From Mesorhizobium prunaredense (lineage in GTDB: Bacteria > Pseudomonadota > Alphaproteobacteria > Rhizobiales > Rhizobiaceae), in contig NZ_FTPD01000045.1 in the NCBI RefSeq assembly GCF_900156895.1, positions 658,758 through 722,757 on the forward strand: DNA of 64,000 nucleotides, written 5' to 3'. Every line of letters starts with the position of its first letter. Within the stretch, counting starts at the first letter, position 1. Positions 41,865 to 50,283 of the stretch are shown here, in pieces. The notes beneath the pieces are model-generated. The model did not search any database, was not told where the DNA came from, and worked only from the letters and a program-made list of their open reading frames with translations. The translations under genes were made by a program, and so were the position numbers.

Positions 41865-42242
41865 GTGGAACGCGTTCGCATCCTGTTTGACAAGGAAATG
41901 CCATCGATGCTCCGCACCACTGTCGAAGGTGTCCTCGCCTCCCACCCGGCCTGTCATGTCGTCGAGCCCGCCGACAAACAGGCGCCGCTCGAGGGACAGG
42001 TCGCGGAAATCGCTCCCGACATGCTGATCGTCATGCATCCGGCACAGGATAACGGACCGGGTCGCTTCGTCCGTCTTCTGCTGTCGCGGCCGGCGCTGCG
42101 GGTTCTCGCGGTGACGTCGAACGACGGCAAAGCCTTCATCCATTGGCTGAAGCCGCATGTGATCGAGATCGGCGAACTGTCGTCGGAGAGCCTGCGTGCC
42201 GCGCTTGCGCAGACCTGCACACCTCGGCAGATGGAGGCCTGA
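41865..42242 (+). CDS. Receiver-like (CheY-fold) protein, first gene of the eCIS operon
   Basis: From GTG 41865 the product is about 125 residues with alternating strands and helices like a response-regulator receiver: VRILFDKEMPSMLRTTVEGVL, then DMLIVMHPAQD, then LRVLAVTSNDGKAF. The usual acidic pocket after the first strand is FDKE, and the phospho-acceptor position reads MHPAQD, so it is probably not phosphorylated normally. GGAAAGG upstream could serve as ribosome site. The frame is open to 41640. It lies four bases before the DUF4255 gene and may regulate particle production. Confidence 0.5.
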   Translation: MERVRILFDKEMPSMLRTTVEGVLASHPACHVVEPADKQAPLEGQVAEIAPDMLIVMHPAQDNGPGRFVRLLLSRPALRVLAVTSNDGKAFIHWLKPHVIEIGELSSESLRAALAQTCTPRQMEA

Positions 42243-42246
42243 TGCG

Positions 42247-42837
42247 ATGGCGGACGCGTCTGGAATCGGTTTCGTCAGCCAGAGCCTGCAGAACCTTCTG
42301 CGCTCGGTGATCACCGATGCCGGGCCATTCGTCGGCACGCAGATCGACCTGCGCTCGCCGAAGGAATTGCGCCTGGCCGGCGTGCAGCAGGCCGTCGTTT
42401 CGCTTTGGCTCTACCGGGCCAGCCGGGTCGAGGATCTCGTCAATGCGCCGCCGGTGCGCATTCCGCCCAACCGGCTCGTGCAGCGGCCGCTGCCGCTCAA
42501 CCTCACCTATCTGGTCACACCGCTCGCCAAGGATACGCTGACCGAGCAGCGGCTGCTCGGCCTGGCCATGCAGGCCATGCACGACAACGCGCTGCTCGGT
42601 GCCGATTTCCTTGTCCCGCAACTGGTCGACAGCGGCACGCGCACGCTGTCGGTGCATCTGGAGCCGCATTCTCTGGAAGAGCTGACGCGCATCTGGCATG
42701 CGCTGCAGGAGCCTTACGAGCTGTCGGCCGCCTATGTCGTGCAATACGTGCCGATCGTCTCGCATCGCGATGTGATCGACGGCGCGCCCGTGCTGGTCAA
42801 GACCGATCGCTACGCCGCGATCGGCGCCGTGAGTTGA
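42247..42837 (+). CDS. DUF4255 (Pvc16/Afp16-like) tail terminator
   Basis: The 196-residue protein has the DUF4255 pattern: SQSLQNLLRSVI at the start, then VSLWLYRASRVEDLVNAPPVRI, LTYLVTPLAKDTLTEQRLLGLAMQAMHDNALL and HSLEELTRIWHALQEPYELSAAYVVQYVPI. In contractile injection systems this protein caps the tube and sheath at the end distal to the baseplate. It is the most diagnostic eCIS marker here because phage tails use unrelated terminators. ATG 42247 fits the family start. Confidence 0.9.
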   Translation: MADASGIGFVSQSLQNLLRSVITDAGPFVGTQIDLRSPKELRLAGVQQAVVSLWLYRASRVEDLVNAPPVRIPPNRLVQRPLPLNLTYLVTPLAKDTLTEQRLLGLAMQAMHDNALLGADFLVPQLVDSGTRTLSVHLEPHSLEELTRIWHALQEPYELSAAYVVQYVPIVSHRDVIDGAPVLVKTDRYAAIGAVS

Positions 42838-42845
42838 GGCTGGCC

Positions 42846-43934
42846 ATGGACGCGCGCGTCGTCACCAACGGCCATGTCTACGACGTCACCTACGACCGCG
42901 TGATGCTCTGGCAGGTACTGGTGCACGGCGCCGTCATCGACGACTGCGAGGATCAGCCGGCGCCGGTGGCGGCGCCGTTCGACGTGTCGGTCGACGACGC
43001 GTTGCTACGCGCCTCCGGCCATGACGCGGGTTACGCCCTTGCCGGCGATCCCGACGTCGCGCTCCATGACCATACGGTCGCGCACACCCTGGAAGTCGAT
43101 CTGTCCGCCGTCGGCTTCCGCGACCGGCATGTTTCGGTGACGGTCCCGGCGGCGCCGGTGTTTCCGGTCGTCGCCGCCGATGTCGCGATGCGCCGCGTGC
43201 CGGTATCCCTGCAGGGCCGAATAATGACACTGGCGACCGGCGACCCGGTTCCCGGCGCGCGCATCGACCTTTTAGGTCCGGCACTGCCAGCGCCGCGCCG
43301 CGCCGTTCTCCTGTCCTCGCCGCTCGCGCGGGCGCTCACTGCCGCGGCGACGGTGCGGGGCAAGGCTCTTGCGGCCGTCGCTTCCGCCGTGCCGGTCAAG
43401 ACCGCGCGCGACGAAGCGCCGGCCGGCGCGGTCCGCCTGCTGCTCGACGATCGGCAGGGTCTGGCGCCGGGCCAATTGCTGCGTTTCGGCCCGGCGCACC
43501 GAGCGCATTTCGCCCAGATCCAGTCGGTCTCGAACGATCCCGCCAACCTGGCGCTCTCCGGAACGATGACGCTGACGGCGCCGCTGGCGCGCGGGGTGCG
43601 CCGCGGCGACGCGGCGGCACCGTTCACGCTAGGCGCCAATGCCGGGCCATCCGCCGCTCCGGTGGGCGACGCCTTTGCCGGCGAAGCGGTGCTGATCCTT
43701 GACGATCTCGTGGCCGGCGATGTCCTCGTCGTCACCGATGCGCCGAACCCTCTGGCCTTCCACGCCCGTGGCATCGTCGCCGATGCCTCCGGCCGCTACC
43801 TGATCCAGGGCCTCAGCCGGCTGCAGCGCCCATTGCTGCGCATCACCGCCGCCGGCTTCGCCGCCCTGTCTCGCGCCGTGCCGATGCGGTGGGCGCAGCC
43901 CGTTTCGCCACTTGATTGGAGGATGACGCCATGA
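42846..43934 (+). CDS. eCIS-associated protein with carboxypeptidase-regulatory-like domains
   Basis: The 362-residue product begins MDARVVTNGHVYDVTYDRVML and later has beta-rich segments such as VPVSLQGRIMTLATGDPVPGARIDLLG and GRYLIQGLSRLQRPLLRITAAG, which resemble the Ig-like carboxypeptidase regulatory fold. No catalytic motif. It sits between the tail terminator and the first sheath gene and is probably a structural or decoration protein of the particle. No specific homologue is recognised. Confidence 0.6.
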   Translation: MDARVVTNGHVYDVTYDRVMLWQVLVHGAVIDDCEDQPAPVAAPFDVSVDDALLRASGHDAGYALAGDPDVALHDHTVAHTLEVDLSAVGFRDRHVSVTVPAAPVFPVVAADVAMRRVPVSLQGRIMTLATGDPVPGARIDLLGPALPAPRRAVLLSSPLARALTAAATVRGKALAAVASAVPVKTARDEAPAGAVRLLLDDRQGLAPGQLLRFGPAHRAHFAQIQSVSNDPANLALSGTMTLTAPLARGVRRGDAAAPFTLGANAGPSAAPVGDAFAGEAVLILDDLVAGDVLVVTDAPNPLAFHARGIVADASGRYLIQGLSRLQRPLLRITAAGFAALSRAVPMRWAQPVSPLDWRMTP

Positions 43935-43967
43935 CGCGCCGAGCCTCGACTGAAGGAGAGCCAGCCC

Positions 43968-46028
43968 ATGCCTGAATATCTCGCGCCAGGCGTATTCCTG
44001 GAAGAAGTGGACCTGAAGGCGCCTTCCATCGAGGGCGTGTCGACCAGCACCACCGGCATGGTGGGGTACACCACCCGCGGCCCGACGAAGGGGCGGCCGG
44101 TACTGGTGACCAACATGCTGCAGTTCCGCCAGAACTTCGGCCGGCCGTTCCTAACCTCGGACCCGACCGTGCTCGGCAAGGAGGAGCTTTTCCTGGCCGC
44201 CGAGGGGTTCTTCGCAAACGGCGGACGGCGGCTCTATGTCACTCGCGCTGTCGGCGCCGGCGCGGTCAACGCGGCGTCGCAGACGCGGGGCGGCATGGTC
44301 ACGCGCCTGGCGCCCGGTTCCGATGCCCTGGTCGGCCAGCCCATCATAAAGCCGGTCAGCCTGCGCGGCCTGTCAGCCGGCAAGGAAATCCGGCTGCAGA
44401 TGGTGGAGGATGGCGTCACCTATTTGTCCAATGTGCTGCATGTCACAGCCAGCGGCATCAATCGCGCCACCGGCGAAGTCACGCTCGACGCCAACATCAC
44501 CATCACGCCGGCCGGCAAGGCGTCCTTCCTGACGCGGTCGACGGCGTTGGTCACCCGCATCGACCGCATCCAGGCTTTCCAGGCGGCGGAAGGCACGCCG
44601 CGTCCCGCCAGCGTCCTGCTCTCCGCCGTCGATGCCGGCGCCTGGGGTAACGAGCTTGTCGTGCAGGCCGCGCATACCGATGGCGTGCGCGCCGAATACG
44701 ACGCCAATCTCGGCAGCAACCGCATCCAGTTGAAATCCGGCGCCGGCTTCTATGAGAAGGCCTGGATAGAGATCGACCGCGGCAACGGCGCCAATTCCAA
44801 GCTCTACCGCCAGGTCGTTTCGGCCAGCGGCAACATCATCGTGCTGGACGGCGCCGTGATCCCGGCAAACGGCCTCAACCCGCTTGCCCCGGCCACCAAG
44901 ACCATCATCACTGTGTGCGAATTTTCGCTGAGCGTTGCCTATGACGGGATGCTGGAGGCCTATCGCGGCCTGACGCTGGAGAACGTCCAGGGCAGGTTCG
45001 TCACCGACGTGGTGAATTCGCGCTCGCGGCTGATCCATGTCGACACCGTCCCGGCCACCACCAATCCGTTCTTCTATCCGTCCGGCGACAATGGCCTGAA
45101 CCTGACCGTGACCACGCCGGGTGTCGACGCGCCACCGGCGGCCATCAATCTCATCGGTCAGGATCTCGGCCCCGGCCAGCGGACCGGCCTGAAGGCGCTG
45201 GAGGAGATCGAGGACATCTCGATCATCGCCGTGCCCGGCTGGGGCGACCAGGCCGTGCAGGAAGCCATGATCGAGCAGTGCGAGCGGCTGAAATACCGCG
45301 TTGCGCTGCTCGACCCGCTCGTCGCCGGCGGCACGCCCCCGACGCTGAACGACATCCAGGCGCAGCGCCTGCAGTTCGACAGCAAATACGCGGCGATCTA
45401 CTACCCCCGCGTCATCGTGCGCGATGCCGCCGGCAATCGGCGACCCGTCGGCCCGAGCGGCCACATGGCCGGCGTCTGCGCCCGCGTCGACAACGAGCGC
45501 GGCGTCTGGAAGGCGCCGGGCAACGAGACGGTTCGCAACATCCTCGACCTGGAGATGATCGTCACAAAGGGCGAGCATGAAGTGCTCAATCCGCAGCCCA
45601 ACAACATCAACGTCTTCCGCGATTTCCGCAACGAGGGCAGGGGGCTGCGCATCTATGGCGCGCGCTGCATCACCTCCTTCGCCGACTGGAAATACCTGTC
45701 GGTGCGCCGGCTGTTCATCTTCATCGAGCGGTCGCTGGAGATCGGCACGCAATGGGCGGTGCTGGAGCCGAACGACCAGCGCCTGTGGTCCAAGCTCAAG
45801 GACAGCGTCGATTCCTTCCTCAGCGGACTTTGGCGCGAGGGCGCACTGTTCGGCGACAAGAAGGAGCACGCCTTCTACATCGACTGCGGCTACGAGACGA
45901 TGAGCTTGGACGACATCGATAATGGCAGGCTTATCATGGAGATAGGCATAGCGCCGGTTAAGCCTGCCGAGTTCGTCATCATCCGCATCGGCCAGTGGGC
46001 CGGCGGATCCTTCACCGAAGAAGTGTGA
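43968..46028 (+). CDS. Contractile tail sheath protein 1
   Basis: The 686-residue protein has sheath hallmarks: N-terminal MPEYLAPGVFLEEVDLKAPSIEGVSTSTTGMVGYTTRGP and C-terminal GARCITSFADWKYLSVRRLFIFIERSLEIGTQWAVLEPND, with GIAPVKPAEFVIIRIGQW at the end. Sheath subunits form the outer spring that contracts and drives the inner tube into a target. An insertion in the middle (residues about 100-330) makes it larger than minimal sheaths. A matching tube gene follows 18 bases later. Confidence 0.95.
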   Translation: MPEYLAPGVFLEEVDLKAPSIEGVSTSTTGMVGYTTRGPTKGRPVLVTNMLQFRQNFGRPFLTSDPTVLGKEELFLAAEGFFANGGRRLYVTRAVGAGAVNAASQTRGGMVTRLAPGSDALVGQPIIKPVSLRGLSAGKEIRLQMVEDGVTYLSNVLHVTASGINRATGEVTLDANITITPAGKASFLTRSTALVTRIDRIQAFQAAEGTPRPASVLLSAVDAGAWGNELVVQAAHTDGVRAEYDANLGSNRIQLKSGAGFYEKAWIEIDRGNGANSKLYRQVVSASGNIIVLDGAVIPANGLNPLAPATKTIITVCEFSLSVAYDGMLEAYRGLTLENVQGRFVTDVVNSRSRLIHVDTVPATTNPFFYPSGDNGLNLTVTTPGVDAPPAAINLIGQDLGPGQRTGLKALEEIEDISIIAVPGWGDQAVQEAMIEQCERLKYRVALLDPLVAGGTPPTLNDIQAQRLQFDSKYAAIYYPRVIVRDAAGNRRPVGPSGHMAGVCARVDNERGVWKAPGNETVRNILDLEMIVTKGEHEVLNPQPNNINVFRDFRNEGRGLRIYGARCITSFADWKYLSVRRLFIFIERSLEIGTQWAVLEPNDQRLWSKLKDSVDSFLSGLWREGALFGDKKEHAFYIDCGYETMSLDDIDNGRLIMEIGIAPVKPAEFVIIRIGQWAGGSFTEEV

Positions 46029-46046
46029 TGATCAAGGAGGCGGCCT

Positions 46047-46493
46047 ATGGCTGAGCGAGAGAGACCCGATCCGTTCCGTGGCTACAATTTCCGCGTCGAG
46101 ATCGACGGCGTGGCCGGCGCGGCGTTCCGCGAATGCAGCGGCCTGACCTTCGAGACCGACCCGGTCGAGTACCGCGAGGGCGACGAGAAGAACCTGCACG
46201 TGCGCAAGACCTTCGGTCTGCGCAAGTTCACCAACATCCAGCTGAAGCGCGGCATCACCACCGACCACCATCTCTACGACTGGTACAAGGAGGTGCTCAA
46301 CGGCGGCGCCAAGCTGCGCGACGGCGCGGTGGTGCTGACCGACGAATTGCAGGCCGACAAGCTGCGCTGGAGTTTCAAGAACGGCTTCATTACCAAGTGG
46401 GAAGGGCCTGGCCTCAACGCCACCTCGAACGACATCGCCGTCGAGATGATCGAGATCGCCGTCGACCGCGTCGAAATGACGGTCACAGGGTAG
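46047..46493 (+). CDS. Tail tube protein 1 (gp19/Hcp-like)
   Basis: The 148-residue protein is a gp19-family tube subunit: RPDPFRGYNFRVEIDGVAGAAFRECSGLTFETDPVEYREG, then FTNIQLKRGITTDHHLYDWYKEV and the closing strand VEMIEIAVDRVEMTV. It would stack as hexameric rings inside sheath 1. The length is standard. It is between the two sheath genes, giving the order sheath-tube-sheath-tube. Confidence 0.94.
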   Translation: MAERERPDPFRGYNFRVEIDGVAGAAFRECSGLTFETDPVEYREGDEKNLHVRKTFGLRKFTNIQLKRGITTDHHLYDWYKEVLNGGAKLRDGAVVLTDELQADKLRWSFKNGFITKWEGPGLNATSNDIAVEMIEIAVDRVEMTVTG

Positions 46494-46499
46494 GCCGCC

Positions 46500-48854
46500 A
46501 TGGTGATCCACTACGCACCCGGCGTCTATGTCGAGCGGCCCCGCCCCAGGGACGTGCTCGTCGGCGTGCGTATGGATATCGCGGGCTTCGTGGGCATCGC
46601 CGAAAAGGGTCCGGTGGACAAGGCTGTCGCCTTGGACGGCTGGCCTGCCTTCCTCGATACGTTCGGCAATTTCCTGCCGAACGCTTACCTTGCCTATGCG
46701 GTGCGCGCTTTCTTCGAAAATGGCGGTCGTCGCTGTCATGTCGTGCGCGTCGCCGCCGACGAGGTCCGCACCGGGCTCGACCTGGCGCTTGCCCAACCGG
46801 CCGACAGATCGTCCTCCTTCGTGCTGTCGGCTGCTGGCATCGTGAAGGGCAGTCTCGTCATCGTTGACCAGTCTGTCGCCACGACGACCGCCGGCGCCCA
46901 GCCGGCCGATCGACGCTCCTCCATCGTCACCGACACGGGCGGCTTCGCCGCCGGACGTCTCGTCGCCGTCACCCAGCCCGGCAGGAAGATCGGCTTTGCC
47001 ATGCCGGTGCTGGTCGATTCCGTCGCCAAGGAAATCCGCTGGCGCGAGCCGCTCGACGCGGCGCTCAACCTGACACTGGCGGTCACCTTGTCGACCAGCC
47101 ATCGCTGCCGCCGGCTGGTGCAGTCGGTCGCTGGCAACGAACTCGTCTGGCGTTCGCCGCTGGATGCCGCCTTCGATCCAACCAAGGCGATGACCTTCGC
47201 CGCCGGCGCCGGCACGGCCGACGGCACGATCTATGACGAGGATGGCAACCCGCTCCTGTCGCTCAAGGCATCCAGCCCCGGCCAATGGGGCGATGCCCTG
47301 GCGGTTTCGGTCCGGCATACGCGCAGCGCCGAGACAAGCTCCAGACCGCGTCCCGCCGCCGATTTGCCGGGGCTCCTGTCGGTCGGGCGCATCGTCGGGT
47401 TCGCCAAGGATGCGATCGTCGAAGTGCTGCAGGACGGAGCGCCGATCATCCGCCGCCGCATCGAGCTGGTCGATATCCGCGAACGCAGGCTGGTTTGGGA
47501 CGCGGACCTGCCCACGCCCGCCTTCGATCTGGCCGCCGCCGCCAACGGGACGAAGCCGATCCGGGTGCGCCGGCACGCCATGGCGCTGTCGGTACGGCTG
47601 AAGGGCAGGCTGGCGGAGACCTTCTCCGATCTCGACCTGCCCACCCTGGCCGATCCGGACCTGTCGCCGGTCAACGAACGGTCGAAGCTGATCCGTATCG
47701 GCCGCATCGCCGGCCCCGCCTATGCGCTGCCCGATCCGCTGCTCCCCTTGCTGCGCAATGGCGTGTGTAGCCTGTCCGGCGGGCGCGACGGCATCGCCAT
47801 GCTGAAGCCTGAAAGGATCGTCGGCGACGCGTCCGCGCAGGAACGGCGCGGTGTCCGCGTCTTCGAGGCGGTCGACGAGCCGGCGGCGCTGGCCGTCCCA
47901 GACGCAATGATCGAGCCGATGCCGGCAGTCGCCTTCGCGCCGCTGCCCAAGGAAGAACCCGACCCGTGCAGCCTGTGTCCGGCGCTGCCGCCCGTCGCCG
48001 AACTGCCGCCGCCGCCGGTCGTCGAAGCGACGCCCGACTTCTCACCCGACGACATCTTCTTCATGCAGTCCGGTCTCGTGACCCACTGCGAGGCGCGTGG
48101 CGACCGCGTCGCTTTGCTCGACGTGCCGCGCTGGCGCGACCGTCCCGACGCCTACGATCTCGACGCCTTGACGGCATGGCGGCAGCGTTTCGACAGCTCC
48201 TACGCGGCGCTGTATTTCCCCTGGATCGAGCTGACCGACCCGCTCACCTTGCCAAGTGGCAAGCCGCGAGCCGTGCCGCCCTCGGGCCACGCTGCCGGCT
48301 GCTTTGCCTGGACCGATTTCGCCCGCGGAACGCAGGCGGCGCCCGCCAATCTCGCGCTGCAATGGGCGGCGGCGCTGCCGCGTTCGATCGATGCCGCCGA
48401 ACAGGAAGGGCTCAATCCCGCCGGCATCAATTGCATCCGCACCTTTTCTGGCCGCGGCATCCGCATCTATGGCGCGCGCGCACTGTCCAGCGACCCACAA
48501 TGGCGTTTCCTCAATGTGCGGCGCCTGGTCATCCGGCTGAAGCGCTCGCTCTATCGCGGCCTGCAATGGGCGGTGCTCGAGCCGAACAACCAGATTTTCG
48601 TCGATGCCGTCTTCGCCCAGGTCGAAGGGTTCCTGGAGACGGAATGGGACGAAAGGCGGCTGGCCGGCCGCACCGCCGACGAGGCGTTCTACGTCCGCCA
48701 GATCGTCACCGAAGGTTCCTACGACCACGGCGAGTTCATCCTCGAGATCGGCGTCGCGCCGGTCATTCCCGCCGAATTCGTCGTGCTGCGCCTGTCGCGC
48801 ACCGAAGACCGGCTGGGGATCGCCGAGGACACGGCGGCAGGAGGCGCGGCATGA
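46500..48854 (+). CDS. Contractile tail sheath protein 2, enlarged
   Basis: The 784-residue sheath paralogue starts MVIHYAPGVYVERPRPRDVLVGVRMDIAGFVGIAEKGPVDKAVALDGW and ends with the conserved RTFSGRGIRIYGARALSSDPQWRFLNVRRLVIRLK and GVAPVIPAEFVVLRLS. The large middle insertion contains a CSLC pair in a Pro-rich loop (about residue 490). Multiple sheath paralogues are typical of eCIS (Afp2-4) and one often forms the layer next to the baseplate. Its stop overlaps the next start (ATGA). Confidence 0.92.
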   Translation: MVIHYAPGVYVERPRPRDVLVGVRMDIAGFVGIAEKGPVDKAVALDGWPAFLDTFGNFLPNAYLAYAVRAFFENGGRRCHVVRVAADEVRTGLDLALAQPADRSSSFVLSAAGIVKGSLVIVDQSVATTTAGAQPADRRSSIVTDTGGFAAGRLVAVTQPGRKIGFAMPVLVDSVAKEIRWREPLDAALNLTLAVTLSTSHRCRRLVQSVAGNELVWRSPLDAAFDPTKAMTFAAGAGTADGTIYDEDGNPLLSLKASSPGQWGDALAVSVRHTRSAETSSRPRPAADLPGLLSVGRIVGFAKDAIVEVLQDGAPIIRRRIELVDIRERRLVWDADLPTPAFDLAAAANGTKPIRVRRHAMALSVRLKGRLAETFSDLDLPTLADPDLSPVNERSKLIRIGRIAGPAYALPDPLLPLLRNGVCSLSGGRDGIAMLKPERIVGDASAQERRGVRVFEAVDEPAALAVPDAMIEPMPAVAFAPLPKEEPDPCSLCPALPPVAELPPPPVVEATPDFSPDDIFFMQSGLVTHCEARGDRVALLDVPRWRDRPDAYDLDALTAWRQRFDSSYAALYFPWIELTDPLTLPSGKPRAVPPSGHAAGCFAWTDFARGTQAAPANLALQWAAALPRSIDAAEQEGLNPAGINCIRTFSGRGIRIYGARALSSDPQWRFLNVRRLVIRLKRSLYRGLQWAVLEPNNQIFVDAVFAQVEGFLETEWDERRLAGRTADEAFYVRQIVTEGSYDHGEFILEIGVAPVIPAEFVVLRLSRTEDRLGIAEDTAAGGAA

Positions 48855-49375
48855 CACGCTCCCGTCCGGATCCCGTTCTTGGCTTCAACTTCACCGTCTC
48901 ACTGGTCGAGACGGCGAGCGCCGGCGCCACCATCCAGGCGACCTTCGGCGTCGCTCCGGCCCAGGCGGGATTCAGCGAATGCAGCGGCCTCGATGTGACC
49001 TTGCAGCCGGAGACCTATGCCGAAGGCGGCAACAACGGCGCGCTGCTGAAATTCACCGGCCGCGCCTCGTGGTCGAACATCCGCCTGAAGCGCGGGATCG
49101 TGACCGCCGCGCATCTGTGGCAGTGGCACTACGACTTCATCGAGGGACACGGCAAGCGCCGCGACGGTGTTATCACCCTTCAGGACGAGCGCGGCAAGGC
49201 GGTGCGCAGCTGGCGCTTCAAGCGCGGCCTGCCGGTGCGCTGGGTCGGCCCGTCGCTCAATGCCATGCAGTCGCAGATCGCGGTCGAGGAAATCGAGATC
49301 GCGCATGAAGGCATCCGCGCCACCGGCGCCGGCGGCGGCAATCTGGTTTCAGCGGTGTCCAACCTGTTTTCCTGA
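48851..49375 (+). CDS. Tail tube protein 2 (gp19-like)
   Basis: The 174-residue gp19-family protein reads RPDPVLGFNFTVSLV, FSECSGLDVTLQPETYAEGG, RASWSNIRLKRGIVTAAHLWQWHYDFIEG and VEEIEIAHEGI. The loop after the first strand is longer than in tube 1, as in Afp5-like initiator tubes that join the tube to the baseplate. Start ATG 48851 overlaps the sheath stop by four bases. Confidence 0.92.
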   Translation: MTRSRPDPVLGFNFTVSLVETASAGATIQATFGVAPAQAGFSECSGLDVTLQPETYAEGGNNGALLKFTGRASWSNIRLKRGIVTAAHLWQWHYDFIEGHGKRRDGVITLQDERGKAVRSWRFKRGLPVRWVGPSLNAMQSQIAVEEIEIAHEGIRATGAGGGNLVSAVSNLFS

Positions 49376-49386
49376 GGAGCGTTGCG

Positions 49387-49569
49387 ATGGACGTGCATGT
49401 CGAGGAGGTCAACACCAAGGTCACACTGTTCGACGTCGAGCAGATGCAGGCGCAGATCGTGCGCACGGTGATGGCGCGCCTCGACGACGAGCAGCGCCAG
49501 CGCCAGCGCCGCGACGACGAGACCCGCTTGCGCCGCACCGCCTACGACCGCCCGGACGGAGTGGCATGA
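49387..49569 (+). CDS. Small DUF5908-like eCIS protein
   Basis: The 60-residue protein has an N-terminal strand-like segment (MDVHVEEVNTKVTLFDVEQMQ) and a strongly charged helix rich in Arg/Gln/Asp. Its size and its place between the second tube and the LysM protein correspond to the small DUF5908 (Afp6/Pvc6) gene of eCIS loci. Sequence alone is too short to be sure. It ends one base before the next start. Confidence 0.6.
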   Translation: MDVHVEEVNTKVTLFDVEQMQAQIVRTVMARLDDEQRQRQRRDDETRLRRTAYDRPDGVA

Positions 49570-49570
49570 C

Positions 49571-50272
49571 ATGAGCTGGTTGGCCAAGGCACAGATCCAG
49601 CGCCTGCGTGCCGACGGCACCGCGGTCGGCGCCGCGCTCGACGTGCTCTACAACCCGACCGAATACACGCTCGCCAAGTCGAACCAGATCGCCGAGATCG
49701 CCATTCCGGGGCTGGACTCGCCGCTGCTGCAGTTCGTGCGCGGCCAGACCGAGACGATGACGGTAGAGCTGTTCTTCGACTCGACCGACGGCGGCACCGG
49801 CGCCGACGCCAAGTCGGTGACGGAAAAGACCGATCCTTTCTACAAGCTGATCAAGATCGAGAGCGAGACGCACGCGCCACCCATCGTATTGTTCACTTGG
49901 GGTGGCGACGCCTTTCCCGGCCACCGCACCAATGCCGCGCAAGGTGGCCAGGCGCGCTACGGCTTCAAGGGCGTCATCGAGAGCGTGCGCCAGCGCTACA
50001 CCATGTTCTCCTCGCTTGGCCTGCCGCTGCGCGCCACGCTGTCGCTGGTCATCAAGGAATACAAGACCTTGCCCGAGCAGCTGGCCGAGCTCGGCCTGCT
50101 GTCGCCCGACCGCACAAAGGCGCATGCCGTGCAGGCCGGCCAGACCATTACCCGCATTGCCGAACTGACCGCTGGCGACGGCGCCGACTGGCGCCGCATC
50201 GCCGAGCACAACGGCATCGAGAACCCGTTCGATCTCGCTCCCGGATCGATCCTCGAAGTACCGGCCCGATAG
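49571..50272 (+). CDS. LysM-containing tube connector (Afp7/Pvc7-like)
   Basis: The 233-residue protein has an N-terminal domain starting KAQIQRL and LYNPTEYTLAKSNQIAEIAIPGLDSPLLQFVRGQTETMTVELFFD, the typical CIS tube/gp53-like pattern. It ends with a LysM motif (HAVQAGQTITRIAELTAGDGADWRRIAEHNGIENP). In eCIS and phages it links the spike hub to the tube; the LysM may touch peptidoglycan or stabilise the complex. Confidence 0.9.
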   Translation: MSWLAKAQIQRLRADGTAVGAALDVLYNPTEYTLAKSNQIAEIAIPGLDSPLLQFVRGQTETMTVELFFDSTDGGTGADAKSVTEKTDPFYKLIKIESETHAPPIVLFTWGGDAFPGHRTNAAQGGQARYGFKGVIESVRQRYTMFSSLGLPLRATLSLVIKEYKTLPEQLAELGLLSPDRTKAHAVQAGQTITRIAELTAGDGADWRRIAEHNGIENPFDLAPGSILEVPAR

Positions 50273-50283
50273 GACCATAACAG

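Noticed and set aside
41615..41920. Minus-strand frame ending GHINQTVQAIKTVGLVATPE
   Set aside because: The end looks protein-like, but the N-terminal part overlaps the plus-strand receiver-like gene and no family could be named. At best it is a decayed tail, so it is mentioned only as part of the gap.
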